From Poronia punctata (Eukaryota; Ascomycota; Sordariomycetes; Xylariales; Xylariaceae): 64,000 nt of DNA. The notes beneath the pieces are model-generated. The model ran no database searches, was not told the origin of the DNA, and saw only the letters and a list, made by a program, of their open reading frames with translations. Both the position numbers and the translations under genes were made by a program. Positions 33,639 through 46,600 of this stretch are shown here, piece by piece (position 1 is the stretch's first letter; the number at the start of each line of letters is the position of its first letter). Location: positions 100,097 through 164,096 of the forward strand of contig MU401528.1 in assembly GCA_022579005.1 (NCBI GenBank), read 5' to 3'.

Positions 33639-36198
33639 AATCGTAACAGGGCATCCACGTCTAGTGACGAGGCAGTAAACTTGATAGTTTCTTGTGCTGT
33701 TCAACGCAGGGGGGGAGACCCGGGTAACCTGTCTTTTCGTATGTTCCGACTTGGTTCTAGAGGGTAAAGGGAGGTAGAAGAACTGGGAGGCCTTTTACGA
33801 AAGGCCCTTGCTTTTGGCGGCTTGATGCCACCCTTTATATCTGACGAGACCATGGTCAATGTGGCATCCCAGCCCTACGAGGCTCCGAGTGAGATCAGCC
33901 TAAAGGGCGTGTGTCCAATGAAGTTAGTCATGTAAACACACACGGTTTGTAATGGCGGCCAGCGTTGAGTAACTATGCATATGGTATCAACACAAATAGT
34001 CTATTGGCGAACGGCTACTCAGCTCCAAGGGAGGAATCTTCATGTGGCATGACTATTTCGCACACTCTCTGTAAGCACCAACGGCACGAGTGACGACACG
34101 ACTTGGCCTGTGAGGGAAAGTACTGGTAGACAAGGCAGGTGCACCCCATACCGTGCCTCCGTAGGACTCCCGTGTAGGGTTGCATTTTGTATTATACAGA
34201 TACCTACTGTACCACACTGCACCGTGTCATTTGTAAATGATGGAGTATACCTATCTAAATTTCTCAAAGATACCAGCTACTCGTACTTCATCTACGAATA
34301 ACTTGTGCTCAGTATCCACCTTTCCGCAGATCTGTGCCTAGATAAGTAACTATTACGACAAGCTAAGAAGCTAGATATCCGGACCTACATTGGCCTACCA
34401 AAACACCTACAATCATGCATTGGTTATGCTATCCTACTACTTCTACCATTTCTAATACTACCACCTCTGCCACTGCTACCTTTAATAGGTTGACCATAGC
34501 AGAAGCCCTTTGGCTGGCCATAGCAAAAGGTATGAGGGTGTGGTGAATCAGGTGGTGGGTCAGGACCGTCAGGTGGCAGGAATAGCCTTTGCGGCGTACC
34601 TTTAAGTATGTTTGTAAAACAAGCAAAATAGGCTGCAAAGGGGTGTAAATAAAATGCAAAAAACAGGAAAAGGATAGAATAGAGCGTCAAAAGCTGTCAG
34701 AAGGGTTATTTTTTGAATAAGGGGGATAGTCGTAGCAGAATTAGCAAATAGCAAATAGCAAAAAGATGAGTATATGATACGTACACGGTACTAGGTATAC
34801 ATTTATTTGTGTGGTAGGAAAATGTATCGTACAAGTATGTTCCTAGATACTAATGCCACCCTACGAGTCTAGGTAGAGAGGTGAATCTAGTCAATCCAAT
34901 CCAAATACATTCAGTGCCCTGACATGGCCACTCTAGAGTTGATAACACAACTTTACATCTGCCTGGGTTTGAGTCCTTGGAGCCTCACCTGTCAGAGGAT
35001 AATCGCAATTAGTCCAAACAAAGAAAGATCTGACACACCACCCAACACACCAATTGACTAGGCGCTGCAAGTTTCAAACACTCCTACCCCTCAAGACATC
35101 TCATCCTGCGGCATCGATCCTGCATCAGGTCGGCGTCAGGTCACTATAAGGGTGGGGTGGACGGTGGACTTAAGGGGTTATCATCTTTCCAACCCCTTTC
35201 AGCTGACGCGCAAAGGTCTGTTAGACAAAACATACAGTCGACGTGTTTCCTAAACTCGGCCCTGACGTGTTTGCCGTGCAGCAGGCTTTATGCAGTGGCA
35301 CCAGTACGTGCAAGTTAGGTTAGGTAAAGTACCTACCTTAGTTAACTTTCAATTACATCAAGGTCTAACCTTACCAACTTGTATGGTATATAGGAATTCT
35401 TTACCGTAGCCCTAGTTTACCGTGCATTACCTGTAATCAAGGTGGACTAGGGGTAACGTAAAAGTGGGACAAACTGGAAACCGGGCAGTAGACGCCCGAC
35501 CAGTTGACCAGGCGCCCAATCGGGCCTCACCTTACCATCCCCATCTCCGGCTCCTTGCTGTCTGTCGCTGGCCGCTTATTGCAGGTGGTACGTGGGTGTA
35601 TGGCACAAGATGCCACAATCAACACCGTGTTAGGGCTTGGGAATTTAGCAATATCTTGCCTATCACTTTTGAACCGCCTTGTCATATATATACAAGTCTC
35701 TAAGCGACTACCGGCTGTTCTAGTTGCTATTGCGGTGGGAGATGTTGGTACAGACACCTTTGGGCGGTTCCCATGCGGCACGCCTCTCGGCCTTGGACCG
35801 ATTATAGCCCCACCAACAGACCCGGGTCCTAGTGGAGCCTTTCCGGCTACTCTAACCGGCTTTCACCGGCGTATATTATCAAACTTCGCTAACCAGTAAC
35901 CATCGGACAGTACGACGTACGCAGATGGTAATGGAATGCTCGTGCCGTGCCTGTCATGAGAACAGAACGGGTGACCACAGAATTGATTGGTCGGCTGGAT
36001 GAGAATGCAGATTTGACTTGTCGATTGGCCTCTGTTATAGCATGCGGGGAGTCGCAGTTCGGGTCCTAGTCGAGAGCTAAGGAAGGCCGTCGGTGGACTT
36101 CAGGGCTTACATTTGGTGTCCGGCATCGCAAGGTGACCTATTCGGCGCAGGACAGTAACGGTTCATCCCGTATCTCACGATATTACTCGCGCAATCAT
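33639..36198. other. Gene-poor 2.6-kb region
   Basis: Upstream of the Bcs1-like gene and downstream of Pwp2. A plus-strand frame at 35504-35899 and a minus-strand frame at 34424-34690 (with an internal FCYGQP repeat) are open but show no family, signal or introns. TACGAGTA-type octamers occur near 34278; a related TACGAGT is at 34862. I find no gene I can defend. Confidence 0.4.
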
Positions 36199-39014
36199 TC
36201 AGTCCAACCCGATCCACTCGCCTTCGGAATCCTCGTGTGATCCATCCATCTCTTCTCCCTTGGACGTGAGCATTTTCATCGGCTGATCCTCACCTTCTGC
36301 GAGGCTCGGATTCTGATTTTTCTCCGCCTTAAGCTTGGTCTCGGCCTGACCAAGTAAATAATCGACCATATAAGTATTCTCATCCGCCAACCGTCTTATT
36401 TCGTTCTGCATCCGAGCAACTGCTCTAGCAACAATTCGAAGCTCGACATCGACCTTGGCTCGATTCGCAGTCAACCAGGGGCCATGCTTGTCCACCAGAG
36501 CCTTGATCCAGAGCATACAGAACTCAATATGCGGCGATTCTTCCGTTTGGGCGGCCACAAAGCGGAGTAGCCTCGCTACGTAGACAATGGGAAACTGCTC
36601 GACAACCAAGGGTATGTCGGGATACGGTATGGCTTGGAATACCCTCTTGATCAAGCCTGCCTCGTTGAGCCTGAAAGCCATCACTAGGGCCTTTAGATAA
36701 TCTTGTTCGTTCTCAAGAACTGCAAGAGTAGATGCCGGCGTGATTTCCATATTCAGATCAAAAGGATCGAACTGTAGCTCATCGTCAACGCTATAGATGA
36801 GGAGTCCTTCGGTCGAAGCGGCACAGAAAGACGTGCCTGCGGGCGAGAATGCCACGCCGGACACCTTCACTTCGGGCAGGGTTTTTCTTGCCGAAGGATC
36901 ACCACCTCGCTTCGACCCGGGAAGACTAGTGTCCTTGGAGCCGTCCCCTTCATCGTCAAGCAAGCCTTCGGGGCCGGCTTCCGTGAGCAACTTGCTATTT
37001 AAAAACTCCTGCGTCCCAGACAACGAAAGGTTGACGCTGACTGTGAACTTCTTGAGCAGTACCATGGTACTGACTGAATATAGACATATATATTTGCTAC
37101 TTCCGGCGGCCAATAAACAGCTGCCGTCGGTGCTATACCTCAGTGTACCGAAACTTTTGGTACCTGAGACTTTGGCAGCGGTCCTGCGATCAGTCACCTT
37201 CCGACCACCAGAAACATCTCGCCGTCCGTCAAGCCCCGAGACCTGCTCTCCCTCTGAAATAGACCAGAAGGTCAACTGGCCATCCAAAGTAGAGACGGCG
37301 AGCTGCTCTGAGTCGGGACGAACGGCGACGTCCAACACATCTGCCTGGAGTTGCAGTGGCTCGCTCGTCTGTGTCCGATTAAAGATGGACCATAGTCGAG
37401 CTGTTCGGTCCCAGCTCCCACTAACCAATAGACTGCCGTTGGGAGTGAAAGCTAGAGCGGACACGGGCCCTTCGTGTCCTGCCAGTTGATCAAGCAACTG
37501 GCCAGTCTGGACTGACCAGATGTGAATGTCGAAAGAATCCAGAGAGCCTGCTGCAACAACCTCTCCGCTCGGATCTACTGCCATACTTGTGAACGATAAC
37601 CTTGTTGGTGCTGTAAATGTCCGAAAATTTCGAAATCTTATCAAGTCCCACGCTCTTATCGAACCGTCCAGGCTGGAGGTGAACAACACATTGCCCTTTT
37701 TTGCGAATTCGCATGCTGTAACGCCACTTGTATGTTCCGTGAATGTCACGATGCAAAACCCGGATTCCACATCCCATACCTTTATTTTGCCGTCATCGGC
37801 AGTGGTGATGATTCGCTTCCCATCCGGAGAGTAGACAAGCGAGTTCATCGAGTCAAAATGGCCTTGCTGTTTAAGGATATAGGACTCGGATTGCCATTCC
37901 CAAACTAGAAGCTGACCAAGTTTGGAAGCGCCGAAGGCTAACCACTCCCCGCTGCTGTTGATCGTGACGAAATCAATTTCATTTTGGGATATACTGAGGG
38001 TATGGATCGGGTTGAAGTCCGGCATTTCGTACAGGCCAAATATGCCGTTGGAGAAACCTGCGACTAGTAGATTCGTCTCGGCATGGAACGAAGCACACAT
38101 TACGTGCGCATTGTTCTGCATGAAATAATGCCTCTCGACTGTCCTCCAGCGCATGTCGTCATCCTGAGCGTCTCCCATCTCCTCATCCTCATCGCGGGGC
38201 GGCGCGTCAGGGTGTCTCGTGTACTGCCAAGTAAATACCGCGCCATCTTTGCTGACTGTATAGATTGTCTCTTGGTCCTTGGAGAACCAGGCGGAGATGA
38301 CGGCCTGTTTATGTCCCGAAAGAACTGTCGGCACGAATCCATCCTCAGGGTCCAGACTCCAGACCCGTACGGTCAAATCTTTGGATGACGTCAGGAAAAA
38401 CCTGGAATCCTTGGACCACTCGATGTGCTGGACATCGTCAAAATGACCCATATGAGTGTGATGGCGGACAAAAGGAGCGAACTCTAGACCGCCTTCAGCA
38501 TTCGCATCGGGCGTCGAGGGGACCTGCCATATTTCAGTTTTGCGACCAAGGCCGACAGCGAAGTGGCGTCCCGAGGGGGAGAAAGCGAGCGCGGTAACAG
38601 GTGACCGGAAGGAGAAGTGGTATATCGGTATGCGACGGGGTACGTTGGTCAAAATGGCATGGCCGTCCTCGTCAACAGATAATAGCAAATTACCCCGCGG
38701 TGTTAATCCTATCCTTGCGATGTTCTTTCGATGTGCGAATGGGAGAGTGTATGATTTGTTACTGTGCGAAAGGCGCGTTTAGTATCCAAATCTTCGCTTA
38801 TGCGCCTCCAGAGCAATGAACTTACTCTACAAGATTGAATACTGTGACTCTATTTCCAACGGGAGAAAAGAGGCAGGTCCCATCTGGACTGAACAAGAGG
38901 TTCCCTTGACAGTAGACGGTACCGAGCAAATTTGAGAACTGCGAAGGGACACATTGTAAGCATCTAGGCGAATGGGAGAAGGCAAATTGTCCTTACTTTG
39001 AAGTCGGTCTTCAT
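36199..39014 (-). CDS. PWP2: Pwp2, WD-repeat subunit of the U3 snoRNP / small-subunit processome
   Basis: Three exons on the minus strand: 38997-39014 (18 nt), 38826-38938 and 36199-38761; 897 residues, the usual size for fungal Pwp2. The protein starts MKTDFKFSNLLGTVYCQGNL, the conserved Pwp2 N-terminus, which fixes the two tiny 5' exons. WD repeats fill the first ~600 residues, with repeat ends such as LTVRVWSLD, GKIKVWDVE, GSIRAWDLI and RTARLWSIF. The C-terminal Pwp2/Utp12-type helical domain includes AFRLNEAGLIKRVFQAIPY. Pwp2 acts in the nucleolus in early 18S rRNA processing. The extreme C-terminus is acidic (DSEGEWIGLD). Confidence 0.95.
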
Positions 39015-39781
39015 TTTGCTATAGATTCATCCTTATCATCAATGTCTTTTACCAGCCAGTCCACCAAAGACAGCCTCTAGTTAAAGCAAGTCGCAAACTC
39101 TCGGGACTTTTTTTGAGAGCTTATCGACGATAAGCAACCGATAAGGAACGTACCTTCCACAGTTTACATAATACGCGTCTGATCTCCCTACTCGTACATG
39201 CTACTGTACAAGTACATTTACGGTACCTACCGTTGAGAGAGTAGCCTTCGCGTGTAATCCAATGAGACACCTTTTTTCCCAGATATCGAAAACCCCAGGC
39301 TCCACTCCTAGTGGCAGTTGTATGGTCCAAGCTCCTCCTTGATGCTCGCCGAGTGGTTGGTTAGCCTAGACTAGGGCGGAAAGGGGGGCACCAGTGTCAG
39401 TTTGGCACCACCCCAAATTCTTGGACCCCTGTCAACTCTAATTGCTGTGTAGGAAATTTGCTAGACAGAACTAGCACGAGAATTGGAAGGTCTTCCCCTG
39501 AGACAAGAGCCTAACTAAACCTTTGACCCATCATTAAACCTACCGACTTCCAAAACTACTCCATCAACATCTCCAATACGTTTTCCCTTCCCCTGCAGCT
39601 TGTCTTCCACCGGCATTCCTCTTCGTCGTGCGGCTAGCGGTTCGAGCCTTCCCCTCGTATCTAATAAGTGTTCCTGTCTTGTAGCGTAATTCTTTTGTTG
39701 AGCACTTGACATTTCCCTTCCAATCCGGGGTCCGAATCCTGCATCTGTAAACAATATCAAGAACCGGTACAGATTCTCAAG
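39015..39781. other. Divergent promoter region between PWP2 and the septin gene
   Basis: 767 bases between two divergent start codons. It contains the GATA-type palindrome described separately, a TACTCGTA octamer at 39189, and the septin gene's CT-rich leader (about 39540-39780). No coding region recognised. Confidence 0.6.
39119..39146. promoter_or_regulatory. GATA-type palindrome, possible transcription-factor site
   Basis: A perfect inverted repeat, GCTTATCG-A-CGATAAGC (39119-39135), is followed by a third CGATAAGG (39139-39146). It lies about 105 bases upstream of the Pwp2 start and about 640 bases upstream of the septin start. GATA/TTATC pairs are bound by fungal GATA factors; the role here is inferred. 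Confidence 0.4.
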
Positions 39782-41138
39782 ATGCCTCCTGCCACAGCTG
39801 AAAGCGCGTCGCCAATTGGCATTGCCAATTTACCTAATCAACGGCACAAGATCGTTGCTAAGAGAGGTGCTGCTTTCACCATCATGGTATGTGTTCCATT
39901 CCATGACCGAGTCACGGTGTTTCTACCGATGTTCCTGATATGTGGAGTTTTGCTAATTTGCTGCTGCTGTTCAGGTTGCTGGCGAGTCAGGACTGGGGAA
40001 GACGACATTCATCAACACTCTGTTTTCGACGACGATCAAGAATTATGCGGACCACAAGAAGCGTCACCAGAAACAGGTGGACAAGACGGTCGAGATTGAG
40101 ATAACAAAGGCCGAGTTGGAGGAGAAGTTCTTCAAGGGTAAATAACCCTTCTCCTAGCTTTCAATTTGCACGGTCTAACGTAGTCTGTATCATAGTCCGC
40201 CTCACCGTTATTGACACCCCCGGCTTTGGCGATTACGTGAACAACAAGGACTCATGGATGCCTATTATCGAATTCCTAGACGACCAGCACGAGTCGTACA
40301 TGCTTCAGGAGCAACAACCTCGCCGTCAGGACAAAATCGACCTGCGAGTCCACGCATGTCTGTACTTTATCCGACCCACCGGCCATACACTGAAGCCCCT
40401 GGATATCGAGGTTATGAAGAGGCTTTGCTCGCGCGTTAACCTGATTCCTGTCATTGCCAAGGCCGACACTCTAAGCCCTGTTGACCTGGCCAAGTTCAAG
40501 GCCAAGGTATGTAATACCAATCTCACTTTCTCAGGCACTCCTATCTGACAAGACCATTGTAGATCCAAGCAGTGATCGAAGCACAAAGCATCAAGATCTA
40601 TCAGCCTCCCATCGAGGAAGACGATGAGGCTGCTGCCCAGCACGCCCGGAGCTTGATGGCAGCCATGCCTTTTGCTGTTATCGGATCCGAAAAAGACGTC
40701 AAGACCGGCGACGGCCGTATTGTCAAGGGCCGCCAGTACTCGTGGGGTGTTGCTGAAGTCGAGAACGAGGACCACTGCGACTTCAAGAAGCTCCGCTCCA
40801 TCCTGATCCGCACCCACATGCTCGATCTCATCCACACCACAGAGGAGCTCCATTACGAAGCGTACCGTGCTCAGCAGATGGATACCCGAAAGTTTGGCGA
40901 AGCCCGCCCCCGCAAGCTTGATAACCCCAAGTACAAGGAGGAGGAGGAGGCGCTCCGCAAGCGTTTCACCGAGCAAGTCAAGATTGAAGAGCAAAGATTC
41001 CGACAGTGGGAGCAGAAGCTCATTGCCGAGCGAGACCGCCTCAACAAGGATCTAGAGCAGACACATGCCCAGATCAAGCAACTCGAGAACGAGCTCGAGC
41101 AGATGCAGGGCAGCGTTGCTCGCAGCGGCCGGCGCTAA
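39782..41138 (+). CDS. cdc12: Septin, Cdc12/AspC type
   Basis: Filament-forming GTP-binding protein that assembles at septa and hyphal tips. Four exons: 39782-39886, 39975-40137, 40196-40506 and 40563-41138; 384 residues. The P-loop GESGLGKTT follows GAAFTIMV at the first junction. G3 is DTPGFGDYVNN, G4 is AKAD within NLIPVIAKADTLSP, and the septin-unique element lies at about 230-300 (KGRQYSWGVAEVENEDHCDF). The C-terminal ~65 residues form a coiled coil (EEEALRKRF through LENELEQMQG). The N-terminus MPPATAESASPIGIANLPNQ matches my recollection of the Cdc12/AspC group in filamentous ascomycetes rather than Cdc3, Cdc10 or Cdc11. Introns have good borders. Confidence 0.93.
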
Positions 41139-41757
41139 ACCATGTTGTGCTCTTGTTTACTACTTTTGCCTGAGATTAATCGTCCGGCATTTGATCATGG
41201 ACTGCTCATGACAGGGAGTAGGAGTTAATTACGTCAGTCCTACACCCGATTAATATTCAAAAAATGCTTGTTGGTCGTTTTATGCTTTTTGTGGCTTATT
41301 AAGTCTGTCTCTATATGTGGATGGGTACGCGAGAGGGGAGGCAAGTGGACAGAACACGAGTTCAAGTCACAACTATGTCCTCTCCCATTTAATTTAGGGC
41401 TCTAGAACATTCTAGCGTGGGTTGCAAAAAAAGAAGAGAAAGGATGGGTCATGTCCAAAACGTTCTTATCCGTTACGGAGGACGCCCTTTTTGCGGTGAT
41501 GGCATGACACCCGCCATCTATTCAATGCAGTTAGGTTTAGTTGACGATGTAATCGAACTTTGTTATGATACCATCCAGCGAAAAAGAAACAACATGACAA
41601 TACATATCTCGCAAACTCCCTATAGTCGCTTACAGGCCGCTTGTACGCTCCCATCGTGAATCAGACTTGTCTATCTCATCTCGTACAGATCTTGTCCCAT
41701 AAATCCTAATTCATACTCCTCGCTCACAAAACGTTCCCTTGATGTGAATTATGTATT
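41139..41757. other. Convergent intergenic spacer
   Basis: 3' ends of the septin and of the mitochondrial kinase genes. Nothing recognised. Confidence 0.5.
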
Positions 41758-43472
41758 TCAGACGGCGTCCATAGCGGCACGAGTAGCGAGCTGCTCGTTC
41801 TTGTTGCCAAGTTTGGATATCTGCAGGAATGCATCGACGCCATAACCTTCGAGGCTGTGTAATTCCAAGCTGCCGGCCCAGTACTCGGCGTATACCCGGC
41901 TCAGCGGGAGGCCCATGCCGAGACGAAGGTCCGGGGGCCGCGTTGAGAGAGATTTCAGCGAGCCATCGTGGTGATGAGCCGAAGGCTGTAGCAGATTGGA
42001 ATGTGTGTAGCTTTGCAAGAATTCGTTTTGCGGTTCAGAAAAGTTGCCATCCATCCGGAGTTCCTGGAGCGTGGCAGCCATTAGGGGTACCTGGCCTAGA
42101 TTCTGCAGCCGTTGGTTCTTGGACGGGCCTTTCCCGAAAGACCAGAGATAGGGTAGCACGTCTCGCGGAATGCCCCCACCTCGATCAGAGATGCGGATAA
42201 TGACGTGCTGTGCTGCCTCGCAAAGCGTCACTTCAATCGGCGGTGGCTTCTCTCCGCTCTTAGCGGGACCGCTGCGATGGTGATCGATCACGGCCTGGAC
42301 AGAGTTGCGCAAAAGCTCGCCGATGATGTACTCGAGATGGCTGAGAATATAGGGGAATGTTGCTTGTAGATGCCCATCTACCCGGATCTCGGGAATGGGT
42401 GCGTCAGGCCCGTTCGCCGAGCGAGCGAGTTCTGTCACGGCGCGCCCACATCGCTCGACTACGTCACGGGCCGCACACTTGAGGAAAACTTCCCCGATAA
42501 ATTCGGACTCGGATAGCATCGCCCCTGGTGAGAACCAATCGGAATTAAATGTCTCAGTCAATGCAAGATGTTGTTCGGCGATGACCCGGCGTGAAATGCG
42601 CTACAAATGGCCGGCGCGGTTAGCTGTCTGCGTTGGAGAGGTGGCCACCAAGTGCGGAAGGGGACGGGACATCTTACAGATCGTAGGATCGTGTTCATAA
42701 AACGGTCAAGCTCGGCTCCCGGCATGAGGTCGTTACATTCCAAAATCCCCATAGCCAGCTTCGGGATTACGGTTAGGTGGGCACGCAGCATCTTGGCTAT
42801 GATGGAGCAAAACCGCTCATTGTCTTCCAAGTTCTTGATCTCCTTGACTCGTCGAAAGGTGTCAAATGCTGTGTAGTACAGTTCGTATACGTCGCTTATA
42901 TGGGGGTTCGTCACGACAACATAGGGGAGCCGTTGCATATCACGGATGCGATGCGCGATTCTGTAGACCTAGCGTGTAAGCCGTTGTCTCGCCCAGGGCT
43001 TTGCGTGGTTTCGCGCCAGCATGGAAGAATAGGGAGGCTTACCTCGTAGGTAGCTCAGTTCGTACGTAGTTCGCTGAACTGATGAGTCGATCCTCGGTGA
43101 GTGAGCGTCCAAACACCATAAGCTGGCGCAAACTTATTGGCCGTGCCTCTCTTGCTACCCATCTATTACAGCAGGGTAGAGATAGGATTAGTTATGAACA
43201 GAGAAGTATAATGGCCATAATTCGTCGACCTACTCGTCGAGGACCTGCATAGGACGCCATTTCGCCGTGTGCGCCCATCGCCGACCATTATAGCCCCCGA
43301 GACTCTCGCCGCTCCATTGTCGGATGTCGGTGGACTCATGTCGGCTTTGGTGATGACCTTGAAGAGATAATCTGGCGTTGGCAATAGGTTTTACGACATT
43401 GGACGCTCGTGCCAGGAACCGAGCTCTCAGCCGGAAGTTTCTTGTGGCATTGTGGACAGCGAATGGAAGCAT
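41758..43472 (-). CDS. Mitochondrial alpha-ketoacid dehydrogenase kinase (BCKDK/PDK family)
   Basis: Phosphorylates and inactivates the E1 subunit of a mitochondrial dehydrogenase complex. Four exons on the minus strand: 43234-43472, 43043-43162, 42678-42960 and 41758-42600; 494 residues. The first ~60 residues are Arg/Ala-rich with few acids, as in a mitochondrial targeting sequence. The N-terminal four-helix part shows ISLRQLMVFGR, the loop LPYVVVTNPHI and the segment ERFCSIIAKMLRAH. The GHKL ATPase part has the N-box YIIGELLRNSVQAVID, the G1 box ISDRGGGIP and the G2 box LGMGLPLSRVYAEYW. The C-terminus is GYGVDAFLQISKLGN. Whether the target is pyruvate or branched-chain dehydrogenase cannot be told from sequence. 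Confidence 0.9.
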
Positions 43473-45130
43473 GCCGGCCGTTCCATGCCAGGGAGGAATA
43501 ATCGCTTATCGTCAGGCAGGGGACAGAAGGCTGGATAAAGACCGCGAAATGGTGGAATGGCTTCTAATTATAGTTTCCCTTCTACAGTGAAGCCCCTTGA
43601 AAACGTGTTCGGGCACAGAACAGCTATGGAGGTAGATGGCACTATCTCCAAACGGTGCCTCACATGTTATTGCATCTCGAAGACAATCAGGCTATTGGTC
43701 ATCAGAGCAGCTGCCGAATTCGCTCGGTTTGAGCACGTACTTTACCCTCTATAACGATCCAAAGCGGTTTAGCGTCCATATTACACTAGTGGGCGATGCG
43801 GGGCGGAGCGCTTAGGCTTTAGCAGCTAGTCAAGCCTATCGTAGATCTCCACAGCTGTGTACATACTCGTATGCTTCCGTACCTATTAGGTAATCATGTA
43901 GGTACTTGCTTACCAACTTCTCAAGGGTAGGCCTTTCACCAAGTGTACATATCAGCAAATACCTAAGGTTGGTCAATAGGTATTATGGAAGTGTATCTTC
44001 TCTGCCTAAGCTGCATTTATGTATCAGCCGTTTACTATAAGTACGAGTATATTATGGTATAATATCCTAAATAGAAACCCAATTGCAACAAAGTTCGGAG
44101 CATACGTGTACATACATGTACGAGTAGGTATGTCCCGATCCTGTACAGGAAAGCACCGAATGTTTCATGTTGTACTTACCAATCTAGATAGCACCTGGCT
44201 GCAAACCGGTGGGCGGGTGTCACGATCCAACTGATGCCCTTCATGTGTGTCGCATTAGTGAGCAGGTACCTGACCTTAGCATTTCCTACTGCCAGTAAAA
44301 GCCCTGCCCTAGAAGAGTTGAGAGAATCCCTAGATGCATTGGTTTGCGTATCCGCGGGCTGTTGTACAATGTGAGACAGCGTTACGTTCTGTAGGTATGC
44401 TGTACAGGAAGCCACCTGCCAGATAGGTCGGTACCTACAGGGTACGTGACTGAAATTCGAAAACTTTTGAGTTTTAGCCTCTTCCCCTTTTGTCTGAACA
44501 CGAGGCTTCTGACGGGCTGGTCAGCTTTTTCACTCACTCTTTCCCCTGGCCGCTGGTCCGGTTTGGGTAAGAGTCGTTCCCACTAGACTAGGTAGGCAGA
44601 CTAATGTTAGTAACTCATTGTTGGGGTCTTTCTAGACTCTGTACCTGTACCTCGTAATATTGTAAAGTGTCGTGTGGAAACTTCGACTCCGCCCCTTCCC
44701 TCCTCTCCTTTGCTCGTTTATTCCATCTACCACTCTCGTTGTTGTTGCCTCGTCGCCGACACATCTCTCTCTCCTTGTTGTTGTACCGGGAACGCAGCTC
44801 ACGATTGCAAACCGATAATGGGATTGTGAAACCGATACACCATCTGACTTCACCCGATTCGCCTTTTTTCATTCATTCTCGTTGGCGCCAATCCGTTCTT
44901 TGTAGAATAATCGTTCCCTCCTATCCTTCCGTAGCCACACACCGTGCGGCCCGACCCGTCATTCCGTTTTGATTCTCTTCTTACTGCGTCATTAATACCA
45001 CGACCACACTAGATCCCCTCTTCTTGTGCTGCAGGTCGTGCACGATAGATACCGGGACCAAATAATACCCCCCCGGTTCCGAACATTGGAATAGAGAACC
45101 ATACGTATTACTACCGCTGAACTGCCCACT
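43473..45130. other. Divergent intergenic region, no gene recognised
   Basis: Promoters of the kinase (minus) and of the Csi2-like gene (plus). Three TACGAGTA-type octamers lie at 43864, 44042 and 44119. The last few hundred bases are pyrimidine-rich leader. No coding region I trust. Confidence 0.5.
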
Positions 45131-46177
45131 ATGCGCACGCAACCCGTGTTTCTTGTCTTAGCAGCTGTGCTGGCGTCGTCGGCTATTGCGCAAAACAGGG
45201 ACGACGATGACGCGTCTACAACTACTGCCGCTTCAACCTCGCGAACCTCGCCTAGTGCGACCCCGGCCGAAACGGCCAACACATCGCTCCCGGACATAAA
45301 TTCGACCCCTTCCCCTTCTTCAACGAGTTCGGAACCCCAGACTACCACCGCCGCTACCACATCATCTCGAACTTCCGAGGCCCCTCCTGCGGATATAACA
45401 AGTGACGCTGGTAGAGATGGCAAACCTCCGCCGTTACCAGGCTCTTATAGCTATCCTCCGCCCGCAGTCCCACCGACAGACAACGCACCCTTCATGCAGA
45501 AGTCCAACGCGCCACAAGGCACCGTTTTCATCGCCGTTGGTGCCATTCTCGGCGCTTTCGGAGTTGCTATTCTGGTATGGCGAGCCGTTGTTGCCTGCCT
45601 CCTTCACCGGTCCGTCCGGCGCGCAACCCTGGCCCAGCAGGTGGCCAACGATAAGAGCTCTTACGGCCCGCCGTCGGCTCCTTTCTACAAGTACAGCGAT
45701 CACGCATCTTCCCTTTCGCTCGGCGCTTCCCCAGCCGGCCGTGGTACTCGGAGGACAACGCGAGGACCGATTCCTTCATCAACACCAAGCCAGACCAACC
45801 TGTTCTTCTCTCCCACCGCGCCTTCTGGTGGCGGCAACGGCGCAAACCGCGAATCACGGTTCCTGCCTGCCGGATTCTACTCGGCGGGTGCTGGGGCCGC
45901 TCAACAGGGCCACACCCATTCCATCAGTCTGACAAATCTAAGACCGGATTCAAGCGGTCACGCCCGGGCCGTCCAACCAAGTCCTCCAGACTCTCCTAAC
46001 CTGCCCACGCCTCAGGATATAGGACGGAGGAACCTTAGCTCGAGTACCCTCAACCTCAACAGACCACCTAGCGGTCGAGCCCCAAGTGCCTTCCTCGAAG
46101 ACCTGCTCGCCGATCAGCCAGAGCAATTCCCACCGCAAGCTCATGGAAAATCATGGAACCAGCCTTCGAATCGCTAA
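45131..46177 (+). CDS. Csi2-like single-pass membrane glycoprotein
   Basis: Single exon, 348 residues. Signal peptide at 1-20 (ending SSAIA), then a Ser/Thr/Pro-rich, likely O-glycosylated exposed stretch (about 25-110), a conserved membrane-proximal segment with the helix TVFIAVGAILGAFGVAILVW, a basic stop (LLHRSVRR) and a long Ser/Pro/Gly-rich cytosolic tail. This order resembles the fungal Csi2 family (linked in yeast to chitin deposition). Resemblance is limited to the membrane segment and layout, so the assignment is tentative. The ATG at 45131 gives a clean signal peptide. Confidence 0.65.
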   Translation: MRTQPVFLVLAAVLASSAIAQNRDDDDASTTTAASTSRTSPSATPAETANTSLPDINSTPSPSSTSSEPQTTTAATTSSRTSEAPPADITSDAGRDGKPPPLPGSYSYPPPAVPPTDNAPFMQKSNAPQGTVFIAVGAILGAFGVAILVWRAVVACLLHRSVRRATLAQQVANDKSSYGPPSAPFYKYSDHASSLSLGASPAGRGTRRTTRGPIPSSTPSQTNLFFSPTAPSGGGNGANRESRFLPAGFYSAGAGAAQQGHTHSISLTNLRPDSSGHARAVQPSPPDSPNLPTPQDIGRRNLSSSTLNLNRPPSGRAPSAFLEDLLADQPEQFPPQAHGKSWNQPSNR

Positions 46178-46566
46178 TTGATTTGAACCTTCTCCTCTTA
46201 AGTGTAGTATAGACTAGACAGGGCACTTCACAGGCGGTTTTTTGGGTTCGGCTCGGTTAGGCTTCGGTTGGGTATGTAATTGGCTTGGTTGAGACTGTTG
46301 ACTTTCCTCCATCATTAATAACCCGCGCAAAAAAGTATGTGTGTCGGGGTTTCTGTATCAGCCACAGGGAGGAAGGTCACATACAAAGGAACAGCATTAC
46401 CGATATGCTTTTCGTTCTTTGATTAGGACATTCTCACAACCGAATTTAGCATTTCATCAGGCGTTTTGGTTCGGAAAGCGGTGTACTTCTCTTCTTCTTT
46501 TTCCGGGGGTGTTGAACAATACAAATAATACATTTAACATGAACCTACTTTCACTTAATTTACACT

Positions 46567-46574
<8 letters not shown>

Positions 46575-46600
<26 letters not shown>
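46575..46600. repeat. Poly-T run, 26 bases
   Basis: Uninterrupted T run in the 3' region between convergent genes. Length may be affected by sequencing error or slippage. Confidence 0.8.

Noticed and set aside
34424..34690. Minus-strand frame with a repeated FCYGQP segment
   Set aside because: The repeat is a short local duplication; no family and no support for a start or introns.
35504..35899. Plus-strand frame of 131 codons
   Set aside because: No domain, no signal peptide and no plausible introns; lies in a gene-poor region where open frames of this size occur by chance.
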